Assembly (NCBI GenBank): GCA_902782445.1 | Contig: CACZNC010000010.1 | Location: 1 to 64,000, forward strand | DNA length: 64,000 bases | From: an uncultured Ruminococcus sp. | GTDB taxonomy: Bacteria > Bacillota > Clostridia > Oscillospirales > CAG-272 | Direction of reading: 5' to 3' | Program-made: the position numbers and the translations under genes | Shown: positions 40,622-54,363 of the stretch, piece by piece | Position numbering within the stretch: position 1 is the first letter of the stretch | How the letters are laid out: every line of letters starts with the position of its first letter | Notes under the pieces: generated by a model | Told to the model about the DNA's origin: nothing | The model's database searches: none | What the model saw: only the letters and a program-made list of their open reading frames with translations

Positions 40622-41274
40622 GGGCGGAGTCCATGCCCTTTTCCGGCGGATTCCGCGTCGCGTCTCCCTACGGCCTCCGCACCGATCCCATCACCGGGGA
40701 GGAAAACGTATGGCACGGCGGGATCGACCTGGTCTCCCGGGCGGCGGAGGGCGGGGAAGGGGGAGCGGAAGTCCTCGCCGTCTTCCCGGGGGTCGTGCTC
40801 CGCTCGCGGATCGTGACGGATCCCGCGGACCGGACTTCGGAGTGGGGCAATTACGTCTCGGTCCTCTGTGACGACGGGCTGACTTACTACTACTGCCATC
40901 TCGCCGGACGTCTGGTGAGCGCGGGGGAGTTGGTGGACGCCTCCCGGCCAATCGGGATCGAAGGCTCCACCGGCAGGAGCACCGGGATCCACCTGCACCT
41001 CGAGATCCGCCGGCCCGACGGGGAGACGCTGGACCCCGCGGGGATCCTCGGGATCGAGAACCGGGCGGGCTTCGTCTTCCCCCCGGCTCCGGCATCCGAT
41101 CAAGCCGAACCCTGGCGCGCCGAGGCCTCCGGCTGGTCCGAAGAAGCCGTGGACTGGGCCGTCCGAGTTGGCATCCTCAAAGGCCGCGGCAACGGGAACT
41201 ACGCCCTGAAAGACCCCATTACGAGAGAGGAGATGTGCGTGATGATGCACAGGCTCTTGGGAGTGGTTAGTTGA
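40618..41274 (+). CDS. Endolysin: M23 peptidase with SLH-type domain
   Basis: A 218-residue lysis enzyme. M23 zinc ligands His33 and Asp37 (HGGIDL) and His127 in HLHLE, with His94 and His125 completing the site, indicate endopeptidase activity on peptidoglycan bridges. The last 55 residues (ASGWSEEAVDWAVRVGILKG, ITREEMCVMMHRLLG) make one S-layer-homology-type motif for wall binding. The terminal VVS and stop come from the adjoining heptad repeat, so a few residues may have been replaced by repeat sequence. It ends the phage locus. Confidence 0.85.
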   Translation: MRAESMPFSGGFRVASPYGLRTDPITGEENVWHGGIDLVSRAAEGGEGGAEVLAVFPGVVLRSRIVTDPADRTSEWGNYVSVLCDDGLTYYYCHLAGRLVSAGELVDASRPIGIEGSTGRSTGIHLHLEIRRPDGETLDPAGILGIENRAGFVFPPAPASDQAEPWRAEASGWSEEAVDWAVRVGILKGRGNGNYALKDPITREEMCVMMHRLLGVVS

Positions 41275-41358
41275 GAGGGGCTAGTGGCTAGTAGAACGAA
41301 GAGTTAGGAGTGAGGGGTTAGGAGTGAAATTCAGAATTCAGAATTAGGAATTAAGAAT

Positions 41359-41374
41359 TGTTTCACGTGAAACA
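41359..41374. promoter_or_regulatory. parS-like palindrome (exact)
   Basis: TGTTTCACGTGAAACA, exact; left edge of composite element 5. Confidence 0.75.
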
Positions 41375-41453
41375 TTACGGTTTTTGTGTGTTGGAGTCTC
41401 CGCGGGTCTTTTTCCGTCAAATCGGACGCCGCACGTCCCATTCCGCCTCCACG

Positions 41454-41553
41454 TTGTCGTTCTGAGCGTAAGCGAAGAATCTTCGCACTGAAAAGGTCAA
41501 GCCGTAGTTATAGTCGGAAAACTGTTTTCAATACAAGCCCCTCAGAGTGTCAG
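41454..41553. mobile_element. MITE-like element, copy 5 (degenerate)
   Basis: Starts TTGTCGTTCTGAG and ends CTCAGAGTGTCAG, each with mismatches to the consensus ends. The interior GTCAAGCCGTAGTTATAGTC is shared with copy 6 rather than copies 1-4, defining a second subtype. Confidence 0.65.
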
Positions 41554-41591
41554 AAAATGCGGATCGGGGGACAGCTTGCCGAAATCACGAT

Positions 41592-41607
41592 TGTTTCACG
41601 TGAAACA
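41592..41607. promoter_or_regulatory. parS-like palindrome (exact)
   Basis: TGTTTCACGTGAAACA, exact; right edge of composite element 5. Confidence 0.75.
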
Positions 41608-41654
41608 TTGCTCAATTCCTAATTCCTCACTTGTCTACTACCCACTAACCGCTT

Positions 41655-42257
41655 CTAACGTCCAAATCCTGTTCTGCCGATGACGACCTCGCATCCTTCG
41701 AGGGCTTCGGCGATCTTCTTCTGTTCTTCGTCCTCGCGGGTGTCGTCGAAATCGAAGTCCCCGGTGCGGGGGAGGCGGACGATGCGGAACGAGCCTGCGC
41801 CGCGGGAGGGATCGGCTCCCCGTTCGGCGGCCCGGACTGCGCTTTCGGCCAGGAGGCGGGCGGAATCCGGGTCCCGGCGGGTGAAGGGAGTCAGGGGAGG
41901 GGGCAGAAGATCCGCGGCGGCGTCAAAGATCCGGGAGAGGGCGGAGGGGCCGGGATCCTCACCGAAGGCGCCGCGTTCTGCGAATCCTGCGGCGGTCCGC
42001 TCCACGGCACGGGCGGAGACGGGCGCGTCAGGGGATTCGGGGGTCAGGACACGCTGTTCGGCCTCCGCCTCCCGGGCGATCACCGCGGCGATCCCGACTC
42101 TCGCGGCGTGGGGGAGGTCTGCGGCGTACCGGACGAGGACGTCGGCCAGCGCGTCTTCGGCGTCGGGAGAGAGGCGGAGTTCGGATTTGACCGGCGCGGC
42201 GGAGACGCTTACGGAGAGGAGCAGGAAGGCGAGAAGGAGGAGGAAGGCTTTTTTCAT
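41655..42257 (-). CDS. Secreted protein of unknown function
   Basis: A 200-residue exported protein with a clean signal peptide (MKKAFLLLLAFLLLSVSVSA, cleavage likely after SVSA). The mature part is helical and Ala/Arg/Asp-rich; VGIAAVIAREAEAEQ resembles the beginning of SleB-type cell wall hydrolases, but the catalytic region is not visible, so no enzymatic role is claimed. AAAGGAG precedes the ATG. It is transcribed towards the phage locus, with repeats on both sides. Confidence 0.6.
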   Translation of the reverse strand: MKKAFLLLLAFLLLSVSVSAAPVKSELRLSPDAEDALADVLVRYAADLPHAARVGIAAVIAREAEAEQRVLTPESPDAPVSARAVERTAAGFAERGAFGEDPGPSALSRIFDAAADLLPPPLTPFTRRDPDSARLLAESAVRAAERGADPSRGAGSFRIVRLPRTGDFDFDDTREDEEQKKIAEALEGCEVVIGRTGFGR

Positions 42258-42269
42258 TTTGGGGCTCCT

Positions 42270-42326
42270 TTGGGATAAATGAGGAATGAGTTAGGAGTGA
42301 GAAGTTGGAAGTGTCCGTTTCGGGTT
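42270..42326. repeat. Short heptad arm
   Basis: Sequence aatgaggaatgagttaggag with gagaagttggaagtg units, immediately upstream of the secreted protein gene's ribosome site. Confidence 0.5.
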
Positions 42327-42594
42327 GATGTGCGGTGTGGGATTTTTCGTTTTCTGATTTGGGTAAGGAGTCGGCGATGGACGCGTGGTCTTTAAGCCGG
42401 GGAATGGAGCGATCTTCGCGGGCTGTTGACGATTCAGGAATGATGGGCGGAACATGGCGTTTTCCTCGCGCGGTCTGTATTCGTGCAGCCAAAACATGCG
42501 CAGACAATGTCTGACGCACCGACGCTGTCGTGCTGGCTTGCGGCGGTGATTCAGTCGCGCATATAAAGGGGACAATGTGCGGAGGAAGACGCGA
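42327..42594. repeat. Structured repeat, family D
   Basis: Related to 21631-21866 and 55705-55960 (aagccggggaatggagcgat, cctcgcgcggtctgtattcg). It has a small CAGAC/GTCTG hairpin at 42501-42513 and a segment TCTGACGCACCGACGCTGTC also found inside the MITE-like element, suggesting that the families have recombined. Confidence 0.65.
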
Positions 42595-42610
42595 TGTTTC
42601 ACGTGAAACG
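42595..42610. promoter_or_regulatory. parS-like palindrome (15/16)
   Basis: TGTTTCACGTGAAACG; last base differs. It joins families D and C head to head. Confidence 0.65.
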
Positions 42611-42905
42611 TCCGTCTGCAAAAACTTCATGTTTCACCCGAACAGTTTTTTGATCGCATAGTTCAGCCTGCACGTCTGTCTGAATCTGAAAATGTGCGCG
42701 AGGATGAAGTAACGGTTTTTATTTACCGAATCCGCGTCCCATGTAATGCGCGCCTGAATCTCCGGCGGAGCCCACGGAACTTGTTCCGTGCACGGGTTCA
42801 ACTGTACGAACAAAGACCGCGCGGGGTTGACTTCCTGTTTCGGCTCGTCATTTCTGAATCTGTCCAAGCGCGCGAAGATGCGGCGGCAGTTTCTGATACA
42901 GGAAC
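42611..42905. repeat. Long structured repeat, family C (partial copy 3)
   Basis: Matches the first half of the copies at 18699 and 37306. The diagnostic hairpin is CACGGAAC/GTTCCGTG (42773-42790), with different bases from the other copies but full pairing. The following bases to 43045 show nothing recognisable. Confidence 0.7.
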
Positions 42906-43045
42906 GCGCGTCCCGACGCCGACTCCTTTTCCATCAAATCCATCCCTGAAATCCCGCACCGCGCCCCATCCCGCTCCGGAGAATCCTCAGAACAAACAAT
43001 CTTCAATATCTATTATCTCTCCCCCGCGCAATTTCATACGGAAAA

Positions 43046-43076
43046 CAAAAAAACGCAGCATGTCGAACGCTGCGCT
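43046..43076 (-). terminator. Intrinsic terminator of rplS
   Basis: On the minus strand CGCAGC (43074-43069) pairs with GCTGCG (43059-43054) and is followed by TTTTTTT, 33 bp after the rplS stop. Confidence 0.85.
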
Positions 43077-43106
43077 TTTCTGCTGTTTGAAACAAATTCC
43101 GGGAGG

Positions 43107-43448
43107 TCAGATGAGTTCCTTGACCTTCGAGCTCTTGCCGACTCTCTCTCTGAGGTAGTACAGCTTCGCCCGGCGGACTTTACCGCGTCTCAGGACGTCA
43201 ACCTTGACGACGTGCGGGGAATGCAGGGGGAAGGTCTTCTCCACGCCCACGCCGTATGCGACGCGGCGGACGGTGAACGTCTCGGAGATGCCGCCGCCGT
43301 GCTTGCCGATGACGGTTCCCTCGTACATCTGGATTCTCTCGCGGGTACCTTCCTTGATCAGGTTGTGCACGCGGACGGTATCGCCCACGTTGAAGGCCGG
43401 TACGGTTTCCTTCAGCTGCTCATTCTTAAAAGCGTCGAAATTGTTCAT
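43107..43448 (-). CDS. rplS: 50S ribosomal protein L19
   Basis: A 113-residue L19 with the conserved core [36 protein letters not shown] and [20 protein letters not shown]. The start MNNFDAF is chosen because AAAGGAG lies nine bases upstream; the extra 33 residues of the longer ORF are leader sequence. It stands alone with its own promoter and terminator; rimM and trmD, usual partners in Firmicutes, are not here. L19 helps bridge the ribosomal subunits. Confidence 0.96.
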   Translation of the reverse strand: MNNFDAFKNEQLKETVPAFNVGDTVRVHNLIKEGTRERIQMYEGTVIGKHGGGISETFTVRRVAYGVGVEKTFPLHSPHVVKVDVLRRGKVRRAKLYYLRERVGKSSKVKELI

Positions 43449-43552
43449 GGCAATCGACTCCTTTCCGTGATGAAGCATTCGTGCGGAGCTGCGCAGAGGA
43501 CTGCTTCGGCTCTGGCCCCGGGATCTCTCCGGCGGGCGCACAGGCAAAGTGT

Positions 43553-43581
43553 ATTATATCACGTCTCCCGCGAAAACGCAA
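43553..43581 (-). promoter_or_regulatory. rplS promoter
   Basis: Minus strand TTGCGT (43581-43576), 17-bp spacer, TATAAT (43558-43553). About 95 nt of leader precede rplS; L19 autoregulatory leaders are known in Firmicutes, but the motif could not be confirmed by eye. Confidence 0.8.
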
Positions 43582-43721
43582 TAGGGGAGAGAAAAATATT
43601 TCCGGGATTTTCTTTGGAATCCGGAAGAATTTACAGATTGTTTACATTAAAAAATTCTGTAAATCTTTTTTGTTCCGAATGTAAATTCGCGGGAAAACGT
43701 CTTGACAAGACGAAAAAATCC

Positions 43722-43750
43722 TTGACAACGCTTCCCTTCTATGGTAAACT
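43722..43750 (+). promoter_or_regulatory. rpoB promoter
   Basis: TTGACA at 43722-43727, 17-bp spacer, TAAACT at 43745-43750. A second TTGACA lies at 43702-43707. The resulting leader of about 310 nt includes the three-hairpin repeat. Confidence 0.8.
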
Positions 43751-43848
43751 CGTAAACTGTGATAACTTCGCGCATCGGCGGGTTTTGGGGTTTTCGGCCC
43801 TGAAATCCGGGCTGAGTTCTAACTGTGTCAATGAGGTTTGACTGGGGT

Positions 43849-44002
43849 TCACGCTGTACTTTTTCTCCTTTAGCGAGGAGAAAAAGTACCAAAAAGAGGA
43901 ACTTTTTTGAAGCAGTGAGATTTCGACGTCTGCGGACGCCGACCGGGGCCCTGCCCCTGGACCCTGCCACCTTTTGAAAAAGGTGGACGAAAACTTCATG
44001 GC
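43849..44002. repeat. Three-hairpin repeat, family E (copy 3, in the rpoB leader)
   Basis: Hairpin 1 spans 43856-43889 (GTACTTTTTCTCCTT with GAGGAGAAAAAGTAC), hairpin 2 is CGACGTC/GACGCCG around TGCG, and hairpin 3 is CCACCTTTT/AAAAGGTGG. It sits between the promoter and the rpoB start, so it is transcribed. Confidence 0.8.
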
Positions 44003-44064
44003 GGCGTCAGTGCAGCTGTAACTTGATGCGCCCTCCCCAATTCTTCAAGGAGTGTGATCGCTCG

Positions 44065-48009
<3,945 letters not shown>

Positions 48010-48071
48010 CATCCATCCCGAACTTACTTCACACGGGTTTTGAGGCTGACATAACGCGACTGCGGGTTTTA

Positions 48072-48235
48072 CGTTGTTCTTTTCTCCTTTATCGAGGAGC
48101 CGGTTCAACAAGTTGAACGCGAGAACCAAAAAGAGGAACTCTCAGGAAGTCATGGGTGTTCAGGGATCTGCGGATTCCGGGTTACACCCCGCAAACTTTT
48201 TGAAAAAAGTTGGATCAAAAACTTCCATGGCGGCG
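48072..48235. repeat. Three-hairpin repeat, family E (copy 4, in the rpoB-rpoC gap)
   Basis: Hairpin 1 has lost its right half and holds the same GTTCAAC/GTTGAAC replacement (48103-48118) as the copy at 32770. Hairpin 2 is CAGGGATCTGCGGATTCCGG-like and imperfect; hairpin 3 is AACTTTTT/AAAAAGTT, changed from other copies but still paired. Confidence 0.8.
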
Positions 48236-48281
48236 TTCGTGCAGCTGACCCGTACTAAAATAAACAGAAGGATATCTGCTG

Positions 48282-51200
48282 ATGGAAAGAAACGTGTTTG
48301 AATCCATAAAAATCGGTCTCGCATCCCCGGAAATGGTCCGCGCCTGGTCCTACGGCGAAGTCAAAAAGCCGGAAACCATCAACTACCGGACGCTCAAGCC
48401 GGAACGCGACGGCCTCTACTGCGAGCGCATCTTCGGTCCCCAGAAGGACTGGGAATGCCTCTGCGGAAAATACAAGCGGATCCGCTACAAGGGCAAGATC
48501 TGCGAGAAGTGCGGCGTGGAAGTCACCCAGAAGAAGGTGCGGCGCGAGCGGATGGGTCACATCGAGCTGGCCGCCCCCGTCTCCCACATCTGGTACTTCC
48601 GGGCGATCCCTTCCCGGATGGGGCTTCTCTTGGACATTTCTCCCCGCGTGCTGGAAAAGGTGCTCTACTTCGCTGCCTACATCGTGATCGATCCGGGCGA
48701 GTCGAAGCTGGCGAAATATCAGGTCCTCTCCGAAAAGGAACTGCGGGAAGAGCGGGCGAAGTATGAAAACAGCTTCCGCGTGGGCATGGGCGCGCAGGCG
48801 ATCCGGGAACTTCTGGCGGAGCTGGACATCGAAGAGCTGAGCGAATCCCTGAAAAAGGAGCTCGACGCGGCGAACGGACAGAAGAAGATCCGCATCATCA
48901 AGCGTCTCGAGGTCGTGGAGGCCTTCCGCAAGTCGGGCAACCGTCCCGAGTGGATGATCCTCGACGTGGTGCCGGTGATCCCGCCGGATATCCGCCCGAT
49001 GGTCCAGCTGGACGGCGGCCGGTTCGCGACTTCCGACCTGAACGATCTCTACCGCCGGGTGATCAACCGCAACTCCCGTCTGGACCGCCTGATCAAGCTG
49101 CACGCGCCGGACATCATCATCCGCAACGAGAAGCGCATGCTGCAGGAGGCGGTGGACGCCCTGATCGACAACGGACGCCGGGGCAAGCCCGTGACGGGAC
49201 CCAACTCCCGCCCGCTGAAATCCCTTTCCGAAATGCTGCGCGGCAAGCAGGGACGCTTCCGTCAGAACCTCCTCGGCAAGCGCGTGGACTACTCGGGCCG
49301 TTCGGTGATCGTGGTGGGCCCGGGACTGAAGATCTTCCAGTGCGGTCTGCCGAAGGAAATGGCCCTCGAGCTCTTCAAGCCCTTCGTGATGAAGCGGCTG
49401 GTGGAGACCGGCAAGGCCTCGAACATCAAGGAAGCGAAGAAGAAGGTCGAGAAGGTGAATCCCGACGTATGGGACGCCCTCGAAAACGTGATCAAGGCCC
49501 ATCCGGTGCTTCTCAACCGCGCTCCCACCCTGCACCGCCTGTCCATCCAGGCTTTCGAGCCCGTTCTGGTGGAAGGCAAGGCGATCAAGCTGCATCCTCT
49601 GGTCTGCAAGGCGTTCAACGCGGACTTTGACGGCGACCAGATGCCGGTGCACGTGCCGCTGTCCTCCGAGGCCCAGGCGGAATCCCGGTTCCTGATGCTC
49701 TCGGCGAACAACCTCTTAAAGCCCGTCGACGGCCGCGCCATCGCGATCCCGTCCCAGGACATGGTCCTCGGGTCCTACTATCTGACGATCAACAAGAAGG
49801 GCGAGCCCGGCGACACGGGGGATCCCGATCATCCGCGGGTCTTCCGGGACTACGACGAGGCGGTCATGGCCTTCGAGAACGGCATCATCGGCATCCACAC
49901 GCCGATCGAAGTGCGCATCAAGAAGGTGATCGGCGGCGAGGAGAAGGTGGGCCGGATCCACGCGACCCTCGGCCGGCTGATCTTCAACCGCCACATCCCC
50001 CAGGACCTCGGCTACGTGGACCGCACGATCCCGGGGAACGAATTCAAGCTGGAGATCGACGCGGACACCTTCGTCTCGGCGAAGAACCCCCTCGGCGGCG
50101 TGGGCTCGAAGCAGCTCGGCGACATCATCGACCGCTGCATCCGCAACCACGGCTTCCCGACGGCGGCAGTGGTGCTGGACGAGATCAAGTCCATGGGCTA
50201 CCAGTATTCGACCCGCGCTTCCATCTCGATCTCCGTGGCGGACATCACGGTCCCGCGGGAGAAATACGAGATCATTGAAAAGGCGGAGAAGAACGTCGAC
50301 GTGATCCACCAGAAGTTCATGCGCGGCATGCTGACGGAGGAAGAGCGGTACAACGCGGTCGTCAAGATGTGGAACGACACGACCGAAAGCGTGACGAAGG
50401 CTCTGACCGAAAACTTCAACGACTACAACCCGATCAAGATGATGTCCGACTCCGGCGCCCGCGGTTCCATGACCCAGATGCGCCAGCTCGCCGGCATGCG
50501 CGGCCTGATGTTCGCCACCAACGGCCGGACCATCGAGATCCCGATCAAATCGAACTTCCGCGAAGGTCTGTCGATCCTCGAATACTTCATGGCGGCGAAG
50601 GGCGCGCGCAAGTCCCTGTCCGACACCGCTCTGAAGACGGCGGACTCCGGTTATCTGACGAGACGTCTCGTGGACGTGGCCCAGGACGTGATCATCCGCG
50701 AGGACGACTGCGGCGCGCACAACGGGATCTGGGTCTCCGCGATCAACGTGGACAACACGGACGTGGAGCCTCTGGAAGACCGTCTGATCGGCCGCTACGT
50801 GATCGGCGACGTGGTGCATCCCGTCACCGGCGAGATCCTGGCCCGGGACAACGAGCCGGTCTCCGAGGCCCAGGCGAAGGCAATCGTGAAGGCGGGGATC
50901 GAAAAAGTCCACATCCGTTCGGTGCTCCAGTGCCGCGCCCGGTACGGGGTCTGCGCCCACTGCTACGGCTTCGACCTCGCGAACAACCGCCCGGTGAACG
51001 TGGGCGAGAGCGTGGGCATCATCGCGGCCCAGTCCATCGGCGAGCCCGGCACCCAGCTGACGATGCGGACCTTCCACACCGGCGGCGTCGCGGCGGCCAA
51101 CATCACCCAGGGTCTTCCGAGAGTCGAGGAGCTCTTCGAAGCGAGAAAGCCGAAGAAGACCGCCATCGTGGCCGAGCGCGCCGGTACCTGCCGGATCGAG

Positions 51201-52112
51201 CTCGTGAAGAAGACTCACAACATCATCATCACCCCGGACGGCGGCGGAGAAGACACGGTTTACCAGATCCCCTTCGGGACGAACATCTTGGTGGAGGACG
51301 GTCAGCACGTGCAGGCGGGCGTTTCCCTCACCGAGGGCGACAAGAACCCGGCGGACATTCTCCGGATCAACGGCATCGAACAGGTATACGACTATATCCT
51401 GCTCGAAGTCCAGAAGGTCTACCGCAGCCAGGGCATCAACATCAACGACAAGCACATCGAAGTCATCGCCCGTCAGATGACCCGCAAGGTCCGGGTGACG
51501 GACGAGGGCGACACGGCTCTGCTCTCCGGTTCCACGATCAATCTGTCGGAGCTTCTGGCGGAGAACGCGGAGATCGCCCGGAGAAAGGAAGCCGGGGAGA
51601 TCGACCTGCGCGAGGCGACTGCGGAACCGCTGCTGCTCGGCATCACGAAGGCGTCCCTGCAGACGGAGTCCTTCCTGTCCGCCGCGTCCTTCCAGGAGAC
51701 CACGAAGGTCCTGACCGAGGCCGCCATCAAGGGCAAGGTCGACCGGCTGCTGGCCCTGAAGGAGAACGTGCTGATCGGGCGTCTGATCCCCGCGGGCACG
51801 GGCATGGACTGCTACCGCTCCATCGAAGTGGACCGCACCGCCCCCGTGCATCTGCCGATCCTCGACGAAGTCATCACGGAAGCCGACCGGGAAGGCGCGA
51901 AATCCGTCATTCTCGGCACGGACGACGATCTTGACGACGAGCGGGACGACGAATTCGACGATCTCGGCTACGACGATCTCGACGACGAAGACGACGACGA
52001 GGGCGATTTCGCGGACGACGGGGAAGACGAGGACGAAGAGGCCCTCGACGAAGAGCTCGACGCCGAAGCGGAAGCCTACGCCGAAGAAGAGAGCAAAAAG
52101 GACGAAGACTGA
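48282..52112 (+). CDS. rpoC: RNA polymerase beta' subunit
   Basis: A 1276-residue RpoC. The zinc ribbon is [19 protein letters not shown] near residue 60, and the catalytic magnesium loop NADFDGDQM is at 446-454. The trigger-loop region [11 protein letters not shown] and second zinc cluster ([11 protein letters not shown]) follow. Start ATG with AGAAGGA upstream. The conserved protein ends near [16 protein letters not shown]; the last 64 residues are about two-thirds Asp and Glu, an extreme acidic tail that ends KKDED. Cotranscribed with rpoB. Confidence 0.97.
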   Translation: MERNVFESIKIGLASPEMVRAWSYGEVKKPETINYRTLKPERDGLYCERIFGPQKDWECLCGKYKRIRYKGKICEKCGVEVTQKKVRRERMGHIELAAPVSHIWYFRAIPSRMGLLLDISPRVLEKVLYFAAYIVIDPGESKLAKYQVLSEKELREERAKYENSFRVGMGAQAIRELLAELDIEELSESLKKELDAANGQKKIRIIKRLEVVEAFRKSGNRPEWMILDVVPVIPPDIRPMVQLDGGRFATSDLNDLYRRVINRNSRLDRLIKLHAPDIIIRNEKRMLQEAVDALIDNGRRGKPVTGPNSRPLKSLSEMLRGKQGRFRQNLLGKRVDYSGRSVIVVGPGLKIFQCGLPKEMALELFKPFVMKRLVETGKASNIKEAKKKVEKVNPDVWDALENVIKAHPVLLNRAPTLHRLSIQAFEPVLVEGKAIKLHPLVCKAFNADFDGDQMPVHVPLSSEAQAESRFLMLSANNLLKPVDGRAIAIPSQDMVLGSYYLTINKKGEPGDTGDPDHPRVFRDYDEAVMAFENGIIGIHTPIEVRIKKVIGGEEKVGRIHATLGRLIFNRHIPQDLGYVDRTIPGNEFKLEIDADTFVSAKNPLGGVGSKQLGDIIDRCIRNHGFPTAAVVLDEIKSMGYQYSTRASISISVADITVPREKYEIIEKAEKNVDVIHQKFMRGMLTEEERYNAVVKMWNDTTESVTKALTENFNDYNPIKMMSDSGARGSMTQMRQLAGMRGLMFATNGRTIEIPIKSNFREGLSILEYFMAAKGARKSLSDTALKTADSGYLTRRLVDVAQDVIIREDDCGAHNGIWVSAINVDNTDVEPLEDRLIGRYVIGDVVHPVTGEILARDNEPVSEAQAKAIVKAGIEKVHIRSVLQCRARYGVCAHCYGFDLANNRPVNVGESVGIIAAQSIGEPGTQLTMRTFHTGGVAAANITQGLPRVEELFEARKPKKTAIVAERAGTCRIELVKKTHNIIITPDGGGEDTVYQIPFGTNILVEDGQHVQAGVSLTEGDKNPADILRINGIEQVYDYILLEVQKVYRSQGININDKHIEVIARQMTRKVRVTDEGDTALLSGSTINLSELLAENAEIARRKEAGEIDLREATAEPLLLGITKASLQTESFLSAASFQETTKVLTEAAIKGKVDRLLALKENVLIGRLIPAGTGMDCYRSIEVDRTAPVHLPILDEVITEADREGAKSVILGTDDDLDDERDDEFDDLGYDDLDDEDDDEGDFADDGEDEDEEALDEELDAEAEAYAEEESKKDED

Positions 52113-52257
52113 TTTCGGATAAACAGCGCGGCACGCCGGATCCATCGGACGAAAAGGGGCGGGAGACAGAGCGTCTCCCCGGAAAAAGCGGAAGTCCGCC
52201 CCCTGACGGAAAGCAGAACGACTGACCGCCGCGCAGAGACCGACAAATAAAGAAAAA

Positions 52258-52303
52258 GGCCGTCAGGCGAAGGACATAAGTCCAGGGCTTGACGGACTTT
52301 TTT
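52258..52303 (+). terminator. rpoBC terminator
   Basis: GGCCGTCAGGC pairs with GCTTGACGGAC, with an inner GGAC-ATAA-GTCC stem-loop, followed by TTTTTT. Located 146 bp after rpoC; the intervening bases hold nothing recognised. Confidence 0.85.
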
Positions 52304-52305
52304 CG

Positions 52306-52352
52306 TTGAGTGAGGAGTAGTTAGCGGCTAGTGGTTAGTGGTTAGGGGAACG
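52306..52352. repeat. Short heptad array
   Basis: gagtgaggagtagttagcgg continuing in GCTAGTG GTTAGTG GTTAGGG units; no parS. Confidence 0.65.
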
Positions 52353-52377
52353 AATGAGGAATTATCCTGACGGCAGA

Positions 52378-52410
52378 GAAAAGACCGTTGATTCTTGGGT
52401 CAGCGGTCCT
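52378..52410 (-). terminator. Terminator of the AT-rich lipoprotein gene
   Basis: On the minus strand GACCG...CGGTC (52408-52383) with TTTTC following, about 65 bp past the stop codon. Confidence 0.65.
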
Positions 52411-52474
52411 TATTCTTTGGGTTTATGTCAGGCGTTTGGACATGAAACATTGGAACATATTCAAAGCGGTGAGA

Positions 52475-53983
52475 TTAGGGATAAATGACCAGAACAGGAT
52501 TGTCGATGGTGTTGTAATTTGAATCTGTGATTTCGATTTGGAATTCAATTTTTTCAATTTGATCCGGGGATGTAATGCCGATTTCTTTCAATGAAGATTC
52601 GCTGAGATCATACTCGTATGCACAGGCTTCGTTCTGAGAAACATCTTTTGACATGTTCCATGAGTGTACCATATAATCATTCACGGAAAGCGAATTATAC
52701 TCATCGTTTATGCATATTTCAAACCCATTGCTGTTAATTATCAAAAACTCTGCATGGTAATAAATAGAGAAGCCTTCTTCCTCGTATATCCCCTTATAGA
52801 TGATACGGACGCCGTTCTGATTATATATCTCCGTTCCCGAATCATCCACAGGTGAAACATTGTCTGCCAGCTGAACAGTGATTTTCTGCGGGCTTGTGAT
52901 ACTTTCATAGTTGGCATTTTTTTGAGTTATATTCATTGAAATGGATTCTATGCTGTTAATTCCGAAGTATGGGTAAAGAGAGGAGTCCATCATATATTCG
53001 GTGGTGAGATCCATGATGCAGGTTTTCCCAGGATTGATGGTGTGACTGGAATAAGTATAGCTTTGTACATTGATTCCGTTGATGCAGATATGGGACGTTT
53101 CCAGATCTACCGTTTCCGCTGTACTGTTCTTTGCTTCGAGGAGCAACAGACTTTCTGAGCCTTTTGACAATAATGTCTCGCAGACAATGCTGATTCCGTT
53201 TTGATCGTAGATAGTTTCGTTGTTGCTGTAAGGAATGGTATAACTATATTGATTCATCAAGGCTTTATTCCTGATGGCGGTCTGGAAATAGTCGGGTGTG
53301 TAGTCGTGCGATGCCGCAAGCGTTGTTTTCAGTGGATATACTATCTGATCGACATCGTTATAGTCACTGTCACTAATTTTGATTCCGATTTCGAGATCGG
53401 CAATCTCTGTGATTCCGTAAATCAAAAGTGAATCATAATCAAAGCTGAGAGCTGCTTTAGCTTTTTTTCCTGCGTTTACATCGCAATTCAAATATCCTGA
53501 GTCGACCATATAGCCATTGATAGAATTGCAACTGTATGCTAAAACACCTGCTAAAAAGCTCAAATCAATGTTTGTGTTGTTCTCGATAGTCAACTTCAAA
53601 TCGGCTGTATAATCTTTATATTCAATTTCGTTAGCAATGATTTTGATTCCGTATATATCATATATTACGGTTTCATCTATTTTACCTGTTTTGCTAAAGA
53701 TTGTTCCTTCCGAAGAAATATCATTGATCGCATTCTCGATGGAATCGGCAATTTGATTAACAGCGTCTGTTATATCATTTTTGATGGCTTCGGCTGCATC
53801 CTTGATTTTTTCCGGTTCCTCTTCTGAAACTGCGGATGGCTCGTCGACAGGTTTCACTGTACTTGTTGTCGTTCCTTCATTCTGTGTCACATCCGATTGA
53901 TCTGGAACCGGCTCCAAGATGCTGCATCCACACGTCAGGATGATCGCCAGCACTATGCTGACAAAACGGGGCAGGTTTTTCAT
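52475..53983 (-). CDS. AT-rich multidomain lipoprotein of unknown function
   Basis: A 502-residue lipoprotein (signal to lipobox ILTCGCS). After a Thr/Glu-rich linker and an amphipathic helix (DAVNQIADSIENAINDI), three similar beta domains follow, each opening with a variant of the same motif: IYDIYGIKIIANEI, IYDQNGISIVCETL and IYNQNGVRIIYKGI. Each later has a Tyr/Asn-rich strand and a hydrophobic YP or SI ending. Base composition is far more AT-rich than every neighbour and codon choice differs (AAA, ATT, GAT common), indicating recent acquisition. GAGAGGT precedes the ATG. Function unknown. Confidence 0.75.
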   Translation of the reverse strand: MKNLPRFVSIVLAIILTCGCSILEPVPDQSDVTQNEGTTTSTVKPVDEPSAVSEEEPEKIKDAAEAIKNDITDAVNQIADSIENAINDISSEGTIFSKTGKIDETVIYDIYGIKIIANEIEYKDYTADLKLTIENNTNIDLSFLAGVLAYSCNSINGYMVDSGYLNCDVNAGKKAKAALSFDYDSLLIYGITEIADLEIGIKISDSDYNDVDQIVYPLKTTLAASHDYTPDYFQTAIRNKALMNQYSYTIPYSNNETIYDQNGISIVCETLLSKGSESLLLLEAKNSTAETVDLETSHICINGINVQSYTYSSHTINPGKTCIMDLTTEYMMDSSLYPYFGINSIESISMNITQKNANYESITSPQKITVQLADNVSPVDDSGTEIYNQNGVRIIYKGIYEEEGFSIYYHAEFLIINSNGFEICINDEYNSLSVNDYMVHSWNMSKDVSQNEACAYEYDLSESSLKEIGITSPDQIEKIEFQIEITDSNYNTIDNPVLVIYP

Positions 53984-54107
53984 GATTACCTCTCACGGTT
54001 GTAGAATTTGAAGCGCAAACTTCCGTCAAGTTCATTATACATCACATCAGGTGTAAATGTCAAGCCCCTGTGGAATTCTATGATAAAATCCCAACGGGGG
54101 TGATATC

Positions 54108-54326
54108 ATGAAAACCTATGTGGAACGGATTCGTGAGCTTCGGGAAGATCATGATTTGAAACAGAAAGATATTGCTCAGCTTCTGGGAACGACACAACAG
54201 GTTTATTCCAGATACGAGAACGGGACGAATGAAATTCCTGTCCGGCACCTGATAACCCTTTCAAGGTTCTACCATGTGAGCGTTGACTATATCCTCGGTG
54301 AAACAGACAACAAAACAAGAAAATAA
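54108..54326 (+). CDS. XRE-family DNA-binding protein
   Basis: A 72-residue single-domain helix-turn-helix protein: IRELREDHDLKQKDIAQLLG, then TTQQVYSRYENGTNEIPVRH and YHVSVDYILGET. Preceded by GGGGGTG. It is divergent from the AT-rich lipoprotein gene and also AT-richer than the chromosome, so the two were probably acquired together and it may regulate that gene. Confidence 0.85.
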   Translation: MKTYVERIRELREDHDLKQKDIAQLLGTTQQVYSRYENGTNEIPVRHLITLSRFYHVSVDYILGETDNKTRK

Positions 54327-54363
54327 CACCCGACATGATCCAAAGGAAAACGTCGGGTGTTTT
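54325..54363 (+). terminator. XRE gene terminator
   Basis: AACACCCGAC (54325-54334) pairs with GTCGGGTGTT (54352-54361), ending TTTTG; it overlaps the stop codon of the XRE gene. Confidence 0.85.

Larger units (their letters stand above)
41265..41655. repeat. Composite repeat cluster at the right edge of the phage locus
   Basis: No gene in 41275-41654. Heptad arm (41265-41358), parS (41359-41374), flank, degenerate MITE-like copy (41454-41553), flank, parS (41592-41607) and opposed arm to 41655. Confidence 0.78.

Noticed and set aside
22213..41274. att sites or a tRNA integration target for the prophage
   Set aside because: No tRNA gene and no unique direct repeats flank the locus; the only shared flanking sequences are the dispersed repeats.
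3855..42610. Window considered as the replication origin because of recF and parS density
   Set aside because: No dnaA, dnaN, gyrB, parA or parB and no visible DnaA-box cluster; the parS sites follow the repeats rather than a compact origin domain.
42906..43045. Possible small gene or leader before the rplS terminator
   Set aside because: No start with a ribosome site, no conserved motif and no hairpin beyond the terminator; nothing can be supported.
43455..43550. Ribosomal protein L19 leader RNA
   Set aside because: The leader length fits, but the known motif could not be recognised with confidence by eye, so it is not listed as a feature.
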